Shown here in pieces: positions 43,968 to 52,434 of a DNA stretch of 64,000 nucleotides. Location of the stretch: contig NZ_LT840184.1 in assembly GCF_900177425.1 (NCBI RefSeq), positions 388,308-452,307 of the forward strand, given 5' to 3'. Origin of the DNA: Paenibacillus uliginis N3/975. GTDB taxonomy: Bacteria > Bacillota > Bacilli > Paenibacillales > Paenibacillaceae. The position numbers and the translations under genes were made by a program. Numbering within the stretch: the stretch's first letter is position 1; the number at the start of each line of letters is the position of its first letter. The notes under the pieces were generated by a model. It searched no databases and had not been told where the DNA came from. It saw only the letters and a program-made list of their open reading frames with translations.

Positions 43968-44874
43968 AACCTTCCTACGGCACTTGCGGGAAGGGGCCAA
44001 AAGCGTATTCCGGAACGGCTGGATGTCCGTAGCGTCTGTAACCTCAATCGTAGTGTCATTATTTATTTTGGGCGTATTTATTTTATTAGTATTGAATGTA
44101 AACGCATTGGCCGATAAAGCCGATAGTGAAGTACAGGTGAGCGCTTATCTTAATCTGAACGTCGATGAGAAGATGCGCGAGACTATCCATAAAGAAATCA
44201 AGGCGATGCCTGAAGTCAACTCTATCACTTTTGTTTCGAAAGACGAGGGAATGAAGGAGCTTACCGAAAGCCTAGGAGAGGAAGGCAAGGATATGCTGGA
44301 CGGGTTCAACACTAAAGACCAGAACCCTTTGCCGGACTCATTTGTCATCCAGGTTATCGAACCTACTACAGTTCCTTTTGTAGCCGATAAGATTAGCGCG
44401 CTTAACAAGAAACACCCGGAGCAGCCGATCATGAGAGTGAAATACGGGGAAGGTACCGTTGAAACGCTGTTCAAAATTACCCGTACCGTACGTAATATTG
44501 GATTTATTTTTGTTGGCGGACTCGGCCTGATGTCGATGTTCCTGATCTCCAACACGATCCGGGTTACGATATTGGCCCGCCGCCGCGAGATTGGCATCAT
44601 GAAGCTGGTCGGAGCGACGAATAATTTCATTCGCTGGCCGTTCTTCGTGGAAGGTGCCTTGATCGGGTTCATGGGCTCGTTGGTTACAGTTGGCGTGTTA
44701 TTCTTCGGATACAACCGTCTACATAACGCGGTTAAAGGTGATATTACCCTGTCGCAAAGTTTGATACCGCTGGGAGATATATGGATGCTGCTTGGGGGAT
44801 TGATACTCCTACTGGGAATGCTGATTGGCATTTGGGGCAGCACGATGTCTATTCGCAAGTTTTTGAAGGTATAA
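43957..44874 (+). CDS. ftsX: Cell-division protein FtsX
   Basis: This 305-residue membrane partner of FtsE has a first membrane helix (~25-50), an extracellular loop (~55-175) that contacts the hydrolase, and three further helices (~180-300), including the ARRREIGIMKLVGATNNFIRWPFFVEG stretch of the FtsX/MacB family (given here in parts: REIGIMKLVGAT). AGAGGGGAG lies upstream of its ATG inside ftsE. The downstream M23 hydrolase is the likely target. Confidence 0.94.
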   Translation: MTFKTFLRHLREGAKSVFRNGWMSVASVTSIVVSLFILGVFILLVLNVNALADKADSEVQVSAYLNLNVDEKMRETIHKEIKAMPEVNSITFVSKDEGMKELTESLGEEGKDMLDGFNTKDQNPLPDSFVIQVIEPTTVPFVADKISALNKKHPEQPIMRVKYGEGTVETLFKITRTVRNIGFIFVGGLGLMSMFLISNTIRVTILARRREIGIMKLVGATNNFIRWPFFVEGALIGFMGSLVTVGVLFFGYNRLHNAVKGDITLSQSLIPLGDIWMLLGGLILLLGMLIGIWGSTMSIRKFLKV

Positions 44875-44969
44875 CCTTATAACTGTTGAGATCGTCTAAT
44901 AGTTTCAATTTATTTTTAAGTATCATGAAATCTTTAACTAGAACACTGAAAAAGGATGGGGAGCGCAAG

Positions 44970-46280
44970 TTGAAAAAGATCGCCGCCGGATTAGCCGCCT
45001 TACTATTGGCCGCAGTCGTATTCCAACCCTCAGTCGGATTAGCCGAAAACAAAACATCTGCTGATGTTGATCGTGAAATCAAAGCGCTTCAAGAGCAGGT
45101 CCGTCAGGCTCGCAACCAGAAGAACAAAGCTGCAGAAGACAAGCAAGAGGCGCAGCATTACAAGAATAAGACAAACAAAACCTTGAAATATGTAATGGAC
45201 CAGATCGATATCGTCAGCGGCGAAATTACCAAAATCACGATGAAAATTGATGAAACGGAAGAGGAGCTTCACGTGACTGCGCAAGAACTGAAGTCAGCTG
45301 AAGAAAGAATCGCAGCCCGTGAGAAACTTTTAGAGAAGCGTATTCGTTTAATATACATGGATGGGGAAGTTTCCTATCTGGATGTGCTTTTGTCTTCGAC
45401 AAGCTTTACAGATTTCCTGGATCGTGCAGACTCGCTCAAGACTATTGTCGATCAAGACCAGGATCTTCTGGTTCAGCATAAACAGGACAAGATCCTCGTG
45501 CTGGACAAGAAAAAAGAGTTGGAGGGCCAATACGCCAAGGCTAAGGACCTGTACGCTCAGATGGAAGACCATAAACATGAGCTGAATGAGAAAGAAAAAG
45601 AGAAGAGAGTTCTCATTGCCGAGTACGACCAGAAGATTGAAATATCTGATGATATTTCTGCTGAGCAGGAGCAAATGCTTGTCGCGCTCGCTACGAAGCG
45701 TTCCAATCTCCAACAGCAAAGAAATAAGCTCGCAGCGGAAGAAGCTGCACGCAGAGCGGCTAAAGCAAAAGCTGAAGCCGAGGCAAGAGCTAGAGCAGCA
45801 GCTGCAGCAGCTGCTGCTGCGAAGAAAAAGAATACGGTCGCCTCGTCCAGACCTTCAGGCGGTGGAGGTTCGTTTACGGGCAATGGAGGTCCGTTCGCTA
45901 TGCCTGTATCCGGTGCTTACCTGTCTTCCGGCTACGGACCACGTACTCACCCGGTCACCGGTCAAGTAATGTCGATGCACACCGGGCAAGATCTTGCCGC
46001 ACCTGAAGGAACAGAAATTAGGGCAGCAGAGAGCGGCACTATCATTCTTGCTGAATGGTGGAGCAGCTATGGCAATACGGTTATTGTCGACCATGGCGGC
46101 GGTGTATGGACGCTTTACGGTCATATTCGCAACGGTGGCATCAAAGTAAGTGAAGGACAGCAGGTCAGCCGCGGACAAAAAATTGCTGAGGTTGGTTCTA
46201 CAGGACGAAGCACAGGTCCTCATTTGCATTTTGAAGTGCGGATTAATGGCTCTGCTGTAAATCCGACTCCTTATCTGTAG
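44970..46280 (+). CDS. EnvC/CwlO-type coiled-coil peptidoglycan hydrolase (M23)
   Basis: The 436-residue protein begins with a clear signal peptide (KKIAAGLAALLLAAVVF, cleavage after GLA). A long coiled coil follows (~30-255), then an Ala/Lys-rich linker and a LytM/M23 endopeptidase with zinc ligands H337 and D341 (HTGQD) and HLH at 418-420, plus H385 in YGHI. I chose TTG 44970 because GGATGGGGAG lies before it and it starts the signal peptide properly; the frame back to 44886 has no ribosome site. Such proteins are activated by FtsEX, whose genes lie directly upstream. Confidence 0.9.
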   Translation: MKKIAAGLAALLLAAVVFQPSVGLAENKTSADVDREIKALQEQVRQARNQKNKAAEDKQEAQHYKNKTNKTLKYVMDQIDIVSGEITKITMKIDETEEELHVTAQELKSAEERIAAREKLLEKRIRLIYMDGEVSYLDVLLSSTSFTDFLDRADSLKTIVDQDQDLLVQHKQDKILVLDKKKELEGQYAKAKDLYAQMEDHKHELNEKEKEKRVLIAEYDQKIEISDDISAEQEQMLVALATKRSNLQQQRNKLAAEEAARRAAKAKAEAEARARAAAAAAAAAKKKNTVASSRPSGGGGSFTGNGGPFAMPVSGAYLSSGYGPRTHPVTGQVMSMHTGQDLAAPEGTEIRAAESGTIILAEWWSSYGNTVIVDHGGGVWTLYGHIRNGGIKVSEGQQVSRGQKIAEVGSTGRSTGPHLHFEVRINGSAVNPTPYL

Positions 46281-46389
46281 TCAAGAAGTATAACCGCTGT
46301 ATAAATATTCCCCGGAAGTTAATCATATACTAGGATGACCGGGAAGCTGCGAAGCGAAATAGCTGATACGTACAAAGGCGGTGAAATCC

Positions 46390-47859
46390 ATGTTAAGAAA
46401 AAGAACGGTCGTATTTCTCGTTGTAGCTGCCATGCTGTGCGGTGGACTTCTGACGATGATGTTCACGCAACTGCCGAATCTTGCAGGTTCGAGTGCTAGC
46501 GGGGAAGGCCTGCTGGCTAGCATCGCGAAGAACGGGTTGGAACAGGAAGAAGCCAAGAAGATTGGTACCGCCCTCGACTTAATTGAAAGCAATTATTACA
46601 AAGATATTGACCGGGACAAGCTGGTTGATGGAGCGATTAACGGAATGATGGAATCACTTGGTGATCCTTACTCCAATTACATGGGCAAGGTGCCAGCAGC
46701 TCAATTTGAGGAAAGCATTGAGGGCTCGTTTAGCGGTATTGGTGCAGAGGTTTCCTCGGTTGATGGTAATGTTGTGGTCGTGTCCCCAATCAAGGGATCG
46801 CCAGCAGATAAAGCCGGCATTCGGGCCAAGGACGCGATTTTATCGGTTAACGGTGAATCATTACAAGGTCTGGATTTGAATGCTGCAGTGGCCAAAATCA
46901 AAGGTCCGAAAGGCTCGAAAGCGGTCATCAAAGTGAAACGCGCAGGAACGTCCGAGCCAATCGAATTTGTAATTATTCGAGATAACGTAAACCTGGAAAC
47001 GGTTAGTGCCAGAATGGAGAGCAATAAAGTTGGTATTATTGAGATCTCACAGTTCTCCCTTAATACAGGTGACCGCTTTAAGGAAGAGTTGAAAAAGCTG
47101 GAAGCGCAAGGGATGGAAGGACTCGTGATTGACGTACGGAACAACCCGGGTGGTGTGCTTGCCGTTGTCATCGATATTGCTGAACAATTCGTGCCGAAAG
47201 GCAAATTGATCGTCCAGGTTGAGGATAAAGATAAGAAACGGGAGAAGCATCCTTCTAACGGAGAATCCAAACCGTATCCTGTTACGGTGTTGATGAACAA
47301 AGGCAGTGCCAGTGCTTCTGAAATACTGGCGGGTGCGCTGCAACAATCAGCCGGAGCTGTATTGATCGGTGAGAACACATTCGGTAAAGGTACGGTACAG
47401 ACTAGCTTTGAGAAGCAGTTTGGAGACGGAAGCCTGCTTAAGGTAACGATCGCCAAATGGCTGACACCTAACGGTTCATGGATTCATGAAAAAGGAATCA
47501 AGCCTGATTTAAAAGTAGATCAGCCGGATTATTTCTTAGTTGCACCGATTGATAAGAAGAAAACATTGAAATATGATATGAACGGTTCTGACGTGATGAA
47601 CGCCCAGATCATGCTCGAGGCAGTCGGCTATAAGCCAGGCCGGAAGGATGGTTACTTTGACCGGGCTACTGAAAAAGCTGTGAAGAGCTTCCAAAGCAGC
47701 CAGAAGCTTAAAGCAGACGGAGTGGTGAATACCGCAACAGCGGAAGCCCTTGAGGCTGCGTTGATCAAGAAGATTCAAGATCCGAAGAATGACAATCAAT
47801 TGAATCGCGGAATCACCGAAATCCGGGAGGAAATCGCGACCAAGGCGTCGAAGAAATAG
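46390..47859 (+). CDS. C-terminal processing protease (S41, CtpA/CtpB family)
   Basis: This 489-residue protein has an N-terminal membrane/signal segment (VVFLVVAAMLCGGLL), a PDZ domain (~95-185, SGIGAEVSSVDG, PADKAGIRAKDAILSVNG), the S41 protease core with nucleophile serine in MNKGSASASEIL and lysine in GENTFGKGTVQ, and a C-terminal peptidoglycan-binding-1 domain (~395-465). In Bacillus, ctpB lies near ftsEX and minJ, as here. ATG 46390 follows AAAGGCGGTG; GTG 46381 is inside that ribosome site. It likely cleaves an envelope signalling protein. Confidence 0.93.
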   Translation: MLRKRTVVFLVVAAMLCGGLLTMMFTQLPNLAGSSASGEGLLASIAKNGLEQEEAKKIGTALDLIESNYYKDIDRDKLVDGAINGMMESLGDPYSNYMGKVPAAQFEESIEGSFSGIGAEVSSVDGNVVVVSPIKGSPADKAGIRAKDAILSVNGESLQGLDLNAAVAKIKGPKGSKAVIKVKRAGTSEPIEFVIIRDNVNLETVSARMESNKVGIIEISQFSLNTGDRFKEELKKLEAQGMEGLVIDVRNNPGGVLAVVIDIAEQFVPKGKLIVQVEDKDKKREKHPSNGESKPYPVTVLMNKGSASASEILAGALQQSAGAVLIGENTFGKGTVQTSFEKQFGDGSLLKVTIAKWLTPNGSWIHEKGIKPDLKVDQPDYFLVAPIDKKKTLKYDMNGSDVMNAQIMLEAVGYKPGRKDGYFDRATEKAVKSFQSSQKLKADGVVNTATAEALEAALIKKIQDPKNDNQLNRGITEIREEIATKASKK

Positions 47860-47887
47860 AAGGCTGAACTTTAGCCTTCTTTTTTTC
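47858..47887 (+). terminator. Terminator after the S41 protease gene
   Basis: AGAAGGCT pairs with AGCCTTCT over a 7-base loop followed by T6-C. It begins within the TAG stop. Confidence 0.93.
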
Positions 47888-48001
47888 TTGAGATTTAAGA
47901 AGAGGATCGTGCACTGCTCCTAGCGCGTGGTGTGGCATTACATGACTGTGGTCAAATATGTTTTGGAGGAGCGTCTTAAGAGGAAGGAGTGTGACAAGCT
48001 T

Positions 48002-49330
48002 TTGGAAACAGCCAAAGAGTTGCTGTGGCTCGGATTGGATGCAGGATTACAGCTGTTAATGCAGCCGTTTTATTATATTTCTATTATTTTTATTGCATTG
48101 CTTTATCGCAGACAGGTACTTTTGGAGCGTAAGCTGTTTCATGTACGTCTAAATGGTTGGGGAATGCAGACGTGGAGAACATTTCTTGGAGGGCTCGTTG
48201 CCGGGATTGCCGTTTCGATTGTAATGGCCTTTCTCGGAATATCCCTCACCTTTGCAGCCGTCATATGCATATGGGTAACGGCGCTTGTACTGATGCTGTT
48301 CCGGGTGAGATTTTTATGCTTTGCCTATTCCATAGGCGTGCTCGGTATAATCCAGTTCGTATTAAGCTGGTTTCCTGAGTGGCAGCCTGAGGGTCTGCTG
48401 GGGAGTGCGATAACTACGATAAGCAGCCTCGATATTCCTGCACTGCTTGCTTTAGCAGCTGTGCTTCACTTTGCAGAAGCGGCGCTTGTTGTACTGCAGG
48501 GCTCGAAGTTTGCAACACCGCTGTTCCTGGAAGGGAAGCGGGGTAAACTGGTGGGCGGTTATCACATGCAGAGCTTCTGGCCGCTGCCACTCTTCCTGCT
48601 GATACCGGCTTCCGGTGGCAGCATGGTATTGCCTTGGACGCCGTTCTTTGGCGGTGAGGCTTGGAGCGGCGGGTTCAGTATGCTGGTGCTGCCCGTACTG
48701 ATCGGCTTTGGAGAGATGACACACAGCATGCTGCCACGGCAGAAGGCTGCAGTTACATCCAAGAGACTTGTTGTTTACAGTGCTGTGGTACTTGTACTGA
48801 GTCTGCTTGCCGAGTGGTGGTCGCCGCTTATGATTATCGCTGCTATTGCAGCACTGGTCCTACATGAAGGACTGGTCTGGTACAGCCGTAACGAGGAGAA
48901 TGAGAGGAGTCCCGTTTTTGTTCATCCATCGCACGGTTTACGTGTACTGGCAGTGCTGCCGGGAAGTCCTGCGGATGAGTTGGGCATATTGGCAGGTGAG
49001 ACGATTCTTAAAGCGAACGGGACACTTGTTCACAACAAGGAACAGCTGCATGCTGCGCTCCGCCAGAATTCGGCGTTTTGCAAGTTGGAGGTTCAGAATC
49101 ATCAAGGTGAGAGCAAGTTTATGCAGCGGGCGATATATGCCGGTGACCATCATCAGCTCGGAGCCATCGTTGCACCGGACCCAGACGACAACTTGTCGGT
49201 GAAGTTGAAGCCACTTAGCGTGTTTGCTCTTCTTGGGATGAAGCTGAACGTGAAGAATAAGGTGGCTGCCAATCCTGGGCAGACGAAGGCCGATTCAACG
49301 CCGGACAAGCCAGAAACGGTCGAGGTTTAG
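48002..49330 (+). CDS. MinJ-like polytopic PDZ membrane protein
   Basis: The 442-residue protein has about eight membrane helices (from FYYISIIFIALLY, residue ~22, to MIIAAIAALVL, ~285), then a cytoplasmic or external PDZ domain (~315-390, LRVLAVLPGSPADELGILAGETILKANG) and a polar tail. B. subtilis MinJ, which links DivIVA to MinCD, has this plan and lies near ctpB and ftsEX, so the assignment rests on architecture plus neighbourhood. TTG 48002, after AAGGAG, is my preferred start; the longer frame to GTG 47927 overlaps the terminator region and has no ribosome site. DivIVA binding is inferred only. Confidence 0.78.
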   Translation: METAKELLWLGLDAGLQLLMQPFYYISIIFIALLYRRQVLLERKLFHVRLNGWGMQTWRTFLGGLVAGIAVSIVMAFLGISLTFAAVICIWVTALVLMLFRVRFLCFAYSIGVLGIIQFVLSWFPEWQPEGLLGSAITTISSLDIPALLALAAVLHFAEAALVVLQGSKFATPLFLEGKRGKLVGGYHMQSFWPLPLFLLIPASGGSMVLPWTPFFGGEAWSGGFSMLVLPVLIGFGEMTHSMLPRQKAAVTSKRLVVYSAVVLVLSLLAEWWSPLMIIAAIAALVLHEGLVWYSRNEENERSPVFVHPSHGLRVLAVLPGSPADELGILAGETILKANGTLVHNKEQLHAALRQNSAFCKLEVQNHQGESKFMQRAIYAGDHHQLGAIVAPDPDDNLSVKLKPLSVFALLGMKLNVKNKVAANPGQTKADSTPDKPETVEV

Positions 49331-49360
49331 AATGGGTCAGAATAAGACTTAATGGAATCT

Positions 49361-49405
49361 AAAAAGCGATCTTCCTCGTTTATTACGAAGGAAGATCGCT
49401 TTTTT
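49361..49405. terminator. Bidirectional terminator after the MinJ-like gene
   Basis: AAAAAGCGATCTTCCT pairs with AGGAAGATCGCTTTTT around a 12-base loop whose ends (CG/CG) can also pair. Confidence 0.92.
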
Positions 49406-49558
49406 AGTGATTTAGCTTAGCTATAACAATTATACATCACTACGCGTATGAACCTTCGCTCGTGTAGAATGCCACTTATTCATATCATCCTACAGGGTTT
49501 GGGGTTGATCGCCGTCATGTAACAACGTACCTCTCTAGGGGCTGCGCGCGGTACAAAT

Positions 49559-49739
49559 GTTGTATAAAATGCAACTTTATTTCGTCATACAGCGGCGAAG
49601 TCCGGATTGTTGTATTCCATACAACAATCCGGATAGGAAATCATCGATTTTCCTCTTTACAGGATGAATTGCTGTAGAATCTACAACAATATCAGTAGGT
49701 TCAGTCATTTTGCTCTTCCAAAGTTGTATGTTATACAAC
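49559..49739. repeat. Array of four 17-bp palindromes
   Basis: Units of the form GTTGTAT-NNN-ATACAAC lie at 49559-49575, 49609-49625, 49671-49687 and 49723-49739, at intervals of 50, 62 and 52 bases. The second is the centre of a perfect 31-base inverted repeat (49602-49632). The first and third have one or two symmetry breaks. There is no coding capacity between 49406 and 49985 apart from this array. It could be a cluster of protein-binding sites or a REP-like family. Confidence 0.8.
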
Positions 49740-49884
49740 AGTTACTTATCACATCATGCTATCGGTGGAGTTGAGGGCTAGAGAAAGTCGGCTCATCCTG
49801 GTTATCGTCTTTGGAGGATTGTACACATGACCGAGCAGCTGAGGCTAGAGGTTCAGTTGCAGTGAAATAGCTTACCGTACCGCT

Positions 49885-49912
49885 AAAAAAGGGACTCTCA
49901 TGTGAGAGTCCC
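49885..49912 (-). terminator. Hairpin with T tract on the minus strand
   Basis: GGGACTCTCA and TGAGAGTCCC form a compact hairpin directly beside A6 at 49885-49890, which is T6 on the minus strand. It lies just before the toxin leader and would stop minus-strand transcription. Confidence 0.6.
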
Positions 49913-49985
49913 TTATGGTACAATATGGCTTGTATAGCACAATTTGTGGTGGGTATACACAAGCCTCCAGGAGGGGGTGATGTGT

Positions 49986-50069
49986 ATGAACTTCTCTTTT
50001 TCCGATGTCATCATTTTTGCGGCATTTGTTGTCGCTTTACTGACGTATATCGATTCAAAAAAGAAGTAA
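49986..50069 (+). CDS. Small holin-like type I toxin peptide
   Basis: The 27-residue peptide has one membrane segment (DVIIFAAFVVALLTYI) and ends DSKKK, the form of the Firmicute holin-like toxins related to BsrG/TxpA. An unusually strong ribosome site, AGGAGGGGGTGAT, precedes ATG 49986, and CCTCC just before it can mask that site. A 12-base leader segment at 49942-49953 is complementary to 50128-50139 beyond the gene, as expected for long-range folding that keeps full-length toxin mRNA silent. Overexpressed peptides of this family damage the membrane. An antisense RNA candidate overlaps the 3' half. Confidence 0.75.
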   Translation: MNFSFSDVIIFAAFVVALLTYIDSKKK

Positions 50070-50178
50070 CCCGCCACAGGTTGAAGGCCTAACGGGTTAC
50101 TTCTCACGATTCATCTGAGGAGGTTATCCCACCACAAATGCTGTACTTTGGGAGCAGCTGGCCGGCTGCTCCTTATTT
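50057..50178 (-). ncRNA. Candidate antisense RNA antitoxin
   Basis: On the minus strand, TTGAGG (50208-50213) and TAAGAT (50185-50190), 17 bases apart, could start an RNA near 50178. A perfect 12-bp stem, AGAAGTAACCCG with its complement (50062-50073 and 50093-50104), is followed on this strand by T6 formed from the toxin's lysine codons. The RNA of about 120 bases would cover the toxin 3' end and untranslated region, as RatA and SR4 do for TxpA and BsrG. Start and length are predictions. Confidence 0.6.
50151..50178 (+). terminator. Toxin mRNA terminator
   Basis: GGAGCAGC pairs with GCTGCTCC, followed by TTATTTATT. It would end the toxin transcript about 100 bases past the stop, leaving a long 3' region for antisense pairing. 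Confidence 0.75.
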
Positions 50179-50244
50179 ATTGTTATCTTAGCATATGAAG
50201 GAATATACCTCAAGTTACTTCAACCTCTGTTCCGCAGGCGATCC

Positions 50245-50892
50245 CTACACCTTTTTCAAATAGAAAATGGCGATTTGCGTTCGGTCCCGTAGACTTAGCT
50301 TCCCTAAAATTTCGGTTACATAGTTTTTAACGGTACCTTCGCTCAGGAACAGCTGGGCTGAAATTTCCTTGTTCGAAAGGCCGTCTGCAATCAGGGAGAC
50401 GATATTTTTCTCAGCTGGTGTGAGACCATAATGGTCCAGTGCAGCAGGCTCCGTCGGAGCGTTGTGTGAGGTCGGCCGGAGCATCCCGGTCAGCTTGCGG
50501 GCGATATCGGGATGAATGAGCATGTTGCCGTCATGGACCGTCTTGATGCCTTGAATGATCCGGTCCGGTGGAATGTTCTTGAGCAAATAACCGCTGGCAC
50601 CGTTTTGCAGCGCTTCGACGATATAATCGTCGTCGTCAAAGGTGGTCAGCATCAGAACCCTCACATCCGGGAACCGCTCTCGAATCCGTTTGGTTCCTTC
50701 GACGCCGTCGCATACCGGCATCCGGATATCCATCAACACGACGTCTGCCCTAGCCCCGCCCTCAAGCAATTCCAGCGCCTCGGCTCCATGAGCAGCAGCT
50801 CCGATAACCTCCACTTCAGCATCCATGCCGACTAACAGTTTCAAGCTTTCTCGGATAAACGGGTCATCGTCCACAATCAGTACAGATATCAT
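50245..50892 (-). CDS. NarL/LuxR-family response regulator
   Basis: The protein has a receiver domain starting ISVLIVDDDPFIRESL, with the phosphoacceptor in VVLMDIRMP, the conserved T in LMLTTFDDD and lysine in YLLKNI. The C-terminal LuxR helix-turn-helix reads LTPAEKNIVSLIADGLSNKEISAQLF. It regulates DNA after phosphorylation by the kinase encoded upstream. ATG 50892 follows AAGTGAG; GTG 50904 is also possible. The kinase and regulator are separated by a fold-back repeat of 234 bases. The neighbouring ABC-2 exporter is the probable target. Confidence 0.93.
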   Translation of the reverse strand: MISVLIVDDDPFIRESLKLLVGMDAEVEVIGAAAHGAEALELLEGGARADVVLMDIRMPVCDGVEGTKRIRERFPDVRVLMLTTFDDDDYIVEALQNGASGYLLKNIPPDRIIQGIKTVHDGNMLIHPDIARKLTGMLRPTSHNAPTEPAALDHYGLTPAEKNIVSLIADGLSNKEISAQLFLSEGTVKNYVTEILGKLSLRDRTQIAIFYLKKV

Positions 50893-50926
50893 ATGAACAC
50901 TCACTTTCTATCTTATCATCAAACAA

Positions 50927-51160
50927 TATAGATGATTTAAGAAAAGAATTATGCTGACTAACGAAGGGGGCGGAACAATTCTGGAGAAGCGGAGCGGTCG
51001 CTAAAAGCTTTCCATAGGAAAGCTGCTTCGGAAGCATATGCTGTCCCCGGATTTCAACCGCAAGGCGGTGTTCATCAGGAAATCGGGGGGCAACAGCGAT
51101 CGTAAGAATGTTCCGAACACGTAGTTGTTGACAGCAATAATATTTTCTAAATCATTTATA
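50927..51160. repeat. Dispersed fold-back element, copy 3
   Basis: The core resembles copies 1 and 2 but is more diverged. The end arms are long: 50927-50956 is nearly complementary to 51132-51160 (TATAGATGATTTA against TAAATCATTTATA and onward to GCTG/CAGC). The arm GGAACAATTCT pairs with AGAATGTTCC, a different sequence from copies 1 and 2 but still paired. The inner hairpin AGCTTTCC/GGAAAGCT is kept. It lies between the kinase and regulator genes. Confidence 0.82.
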
Positions 51161-51167
51161 CTCTTCC

Positions 51168-52337
51168 CTACACAATCTCGCTCTTCCGGTAAACAGGCAG
51201 CCGCGTGATGACGGTAAAAGGCGTCTGCCGGTGGATCTCCAGTGTCCCTCCGATGACTTTGGTACGCTCCAGCATACCGCTAAGCCCGATGCCCTGTTTT
51301 CCGATCCCGGAGCTTTCCACAGCTAAGGCTTCTTCGGCTGCGACCTCCCCGTTGTTCGAAACCTCCATACAGATCTCGTGATCCCCATAACGGAGAAGTA
51401 CATCCACCTCGTCTGCATGCCCATGCCTGATCGCATTCGTAATGGCTTCGCGTGCATTTTTGTACAGGACAACCTGCTGGCTCGGGTACAGTGGATACGA
51501 CGCGCCCTCCACAAGAATACGGGTCCGGATTCCGGTTTCACGTCCAGTTTCTTCAAGCAGGCGATCCAAGGAATAAGCATCTGTCAGCTGCCTGCCTGGA
51601 TTCATTCGTTTGACCGCAGACCGCATTTCATCCATGCTGGCCCCGATTTGATCACGGATCTGGTATAGCAGCTCCATCCCACGGGCATTATCCTGCGGCA
51701 CGGTGTGAATAGCCGCCTCCATCATCATTTTTACCCGAATCAACCGGTGTCCGATGTCATCATGAAGCTGCCTGGAAATCCGGCTCCTTTCCTCAGCCTG
51801 CGCGGCGCCTTCTACCTGGTGGGCGAATTGCTGCATTCGGCTGCGGGCCTCTTCCAGTTCGAAATGTTTACGTTTAAGCTCATCGTACAGCCGCAGTGTT
51901 TCCTCTCGGCTTCCCGAAGTGTTAACCAGTATGCCGATGAATACAGCGATTAGGATCAACAGGAAATTGGCAGAGATAAGCCATAAGACATCGTAACCCT
52001 GAAGTGATACATTCAGTACCAGGAAATGGATGCCGAGGAGGATGTACCGAAGCGGTACATTGGACAAGACCAGATACGTGCAAGCGGTCGACAAAGAGAT
52101 AAAAACCATCATCAAGCCGTACTGTTGGCACAGCCAACCCGAGATAATGAACTCCAGAAAAGCTGCGGTGATGATGACCGGACTTGCATTGAAGTAACGG
52201 CCAAGCACCGCCAAAGCAAGAAATAACAGGATAAAGAGGGTGTACTGGTCATAATGGTCGATTCTGTCCACATATAGCCCTGCGGCAGCGGGGAGGAGAA
52301 TAAGACCAAAACGAAGTGAGGTCAGTGAATAACGCAT
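51168..52337 (-). CDS. Sensor histidine kinase, HisKA_3 (NarX/LiaS-type)
   Basis: The 389-residue kinase has five or six membrane helices in the first ~150 residues, a coiled-coil linker (ETLRLYDELKRKHFELEEAR), the phosphoacceptor H in SRISRQLHDDIGHRL, and an ATPase domain with NAREAITNAIRHGHA (N box) and SGIGKQGIGLSGM. There is no large extracellular loop, so it probably senses signals in the membrane. Upstream in-frame codons reach 52433, but the promoter -10 lies at 52390-52395, so ATG 52337 (after AAAAAGGATG) is preferred. Confidence 0.9.
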   Translation of the reverse strand: MRYSLTSLRFGLILLPAAAGLYVDRIDHYDQYTLFILLFLALAVLGRYFNASPVIITAAFLEFIISGWLCQQYGLMMVFISLSTACTYLVLSNVPLRYILLGIHFLVLNVSLQGYDVLWLISANFLLILIAVFIGILVNTSGSREETLRLYDELKRKHFELEEARSRMQQFAHQVEGAAQAEERSRISRQLHDDIGHRLIRVKMMMEAAIHTVPQDNARGMELLYQIRDQIGASMDEMRSAVKRMNPGRQLTDAYSLDRLLEETGRETGIRTRILVEGASYPLYPSQQVVLYKNAREAITNAIRHGHADEVDVLLRYGDHEICMEVSNNGEVAAEEALAVESSGIGKQGIGLSGMLERTKVIGGTLEIHRQTPFTVITRLPVYRKSEIV

Positions 52338-52389
52338 ATATGAAAAGACATCCTTTTTCCATGAAATAGGACCTATATTAGTTCGCTTC

Positions 52390-52434
52390 ATTATAGCACA
52401 ACGCGTGCTTCTGTCAGAGGTGACTTTGGTCACC
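52390..52434 (-). promoter_or_regulatory. Kinase-regulator promoter with adjoining palindrome
   Basis: On the minus strand CTGACA and TATAAT are 16 bases apart. Directly upstream of the -35 lies GGTGAC-TTTG-GTCACC (52419-52434 on the plus strand), a 6+6 dyad in the gap to the divergent ABC operon. This is a good position for the regulator to control both directions. Confidence 0.65.

Noticed and set aside
49559..49739. Regularly spaced repeats as a CRISPR array
   Set aside because: The repeated unit is only 17 bases, fully palindromic and variable, spacers range from 33 to 45 bases, and no cas genes are near.
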